Positions 63,086-64,000 of a stretch of 64,000 bases of DNA are shown here, in pieces. The translations under genes were made by a program, and so were the position numbers. Numbering within the stretch: the stretch's first letter is position 1; each line of letters opens with the position of its first letter. Under the pieces are notes generated by a model, which was not told where the DNA came from, made no database searches, and was given only the letters and a program-made list of their open reading frames with translations. The stretch is from Syngnathus acus (lineage: Eukaryota > Chordata > Actinopteri > Syngnathiformes > Syngnathidae): positions 12,310,342 through 12,374,341 of the forward strand of contig NC_051090.1 in assembly GCF_901709675.1 (NCBI RefSeq), written 5' to 3'.

Positions 63086-64000
63086 TAGGGTTTGCAGAAT
63101 ATCGCTGCAAGCGAGCGTGCTATGGACTCAACTGAACAGACCAAGTGACAATGTTGACCGTGGAAAACGATGGTCACACGATGAGAACTTTGAGGACTGG
63201 TCATGGGACCCGAGAAACCCATACGAAACCAACACGTGGTACCGCTACGTCAAATTCACTGTGAGATCGCACACACAGGAGGGCTGCTATGTGTGTTCCA
63301 AACTCCCTCCGTCCTCCACACAAGTTCACTTGGAGGCCAGAGCAATGAATGTCACTGAAGCGAAATGCATGGCATCCATGGGAGGAGTTGGATATCAACA
63401 CCGTGCTGTCACAGTCAGTGATGCCGACCCGTCCCGCCTTGGACTTGCGGAAGGTACCTGTGATCAGCTTTTCTGGACAAATCTCAATGTGACTGTTAAA
63501 GGACGAACACTGCCGCAGGTGGCCTTCACAGACCGGCCACCTGGAGTGAACTATACGTGTTACGTCCAAGGAAGTGAGACCCACAAATGCATTGACAGAG
63601 ACTGCTCTCCAGGAGGGAACTGGATGGGAGCTTTGGACATCGCCACTGAGTGTCAGGATAAGAGAGCCATTTCAGGTGGTGAGGGCTCTCCGACCAACAT
63701 GGCTGCACCATCAAACGGAACATACTTCATACAGAATGGCTGGTGGCTTTGTGGTCACAAGGTTTATCCGATGCTGCCCGCCAACTGGACAGGAGTGTGT
63801 GCACCAGTATGGGTGACAGACCACACCTACAGGATACAACATCGTCAGCTGACGACAGCACACAACTCTTCTGGACGTCGCCGCAGGGCGATTACAACCT
63901 TTGACCCCCATGACCCTGTCTGGGGTGCGAATGTTCCGGACGACCATAAAATATGGCCTGTCGGAAACAAAGTTGTTCATGCGCTTTTTCCTTGGATCGG
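63086..64000 (+). CDS. envelope-like glycoprotein frame, runs off the window
   Basis: Open frame without a stop from about 63060 to the right edge, in a different frame from the integrase. No methionine lies near its start, so it may be joined by splicing or by a deletion. It has many cysteines and NxS/T sites (NVT twice, NYT, NGT, NWT, NSS), a WWLCGHKVYPMLPANWTGVC segment near 63740, and a basic RRRR cluster near 63885 that looks like a furin-type surface/transmembrane boundary. This fits the surface part of a retroviral-type envelope from an endogenous element. Whether it belongs to the BEL/Pao element or a separate retrovirus is open. Confidence 0.65.

Overview
This window is vertebrate nuclear DNA, most likely from a percomorph teleost. 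The evidence is short GT-AG introns, vertebrate-specific gene families, and a dense load of fish-type repeats (RTE and CR1/L2-type LINEs, hAT, Tc1, BEL/Pao, retroviral-type solo LTRs, tRNA-like SINEs). No species call is possible from sequence alone.

Layout. Positions 1-11.7 kb are repeats: a ~175 bp tandem-repeat block split by an RTE LINE, hAT elements and MITEs, a SINE and a solo LTR. Five protein-coding genes occupy 11.7-43.2 kb: zbtb37 (minus), a sphingosine-1-phosphate receptor most like s1pr5 (minus), dph5 (plus), tmem259/membralin (plus) and plppr3 (plus). The splice phases I derived agree at every junction of the four multi-exon genes. Positions 43.2-64 kb are again mostly repeats: the 3' UTR of plppr3, an inverted copy of the tandem-repeat block, two more solo LTRs, a three-level nest (LINE inside hAT inside RTE), and at the right edge a BEL/Pao fragment running into an open envelope-like frame.

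The genes do not form an operon-like unit. They are housekeeping or signalling genes: a BTB-zinc-finger regulator, a lipid GPCR, an EF2 diphthamide methyltransferase, an ER membrane protein and a neuronal lipid-phosphatase-like protein. Transposons sit in introns of three regions: dph5 intron 1, tmem259 intron 7 and plppr3 intron 1.

Most noteworthy: (i) two diverged DNA transposons, each pairing a THAP-domain exon with a convergent second gene between GAGG-type terminal repeats, resembling ISL2EU/IS4EU elements; (ii) a tandem duplication of the dph5 promoter and first coding exon; (iii) an envelope-like open frame fused to a truncated BEL/Pao integrase; (iv) an in-frame, stop-free intron in plppr3; (v) eight hAT insertions whose target duplications all have a central TA.
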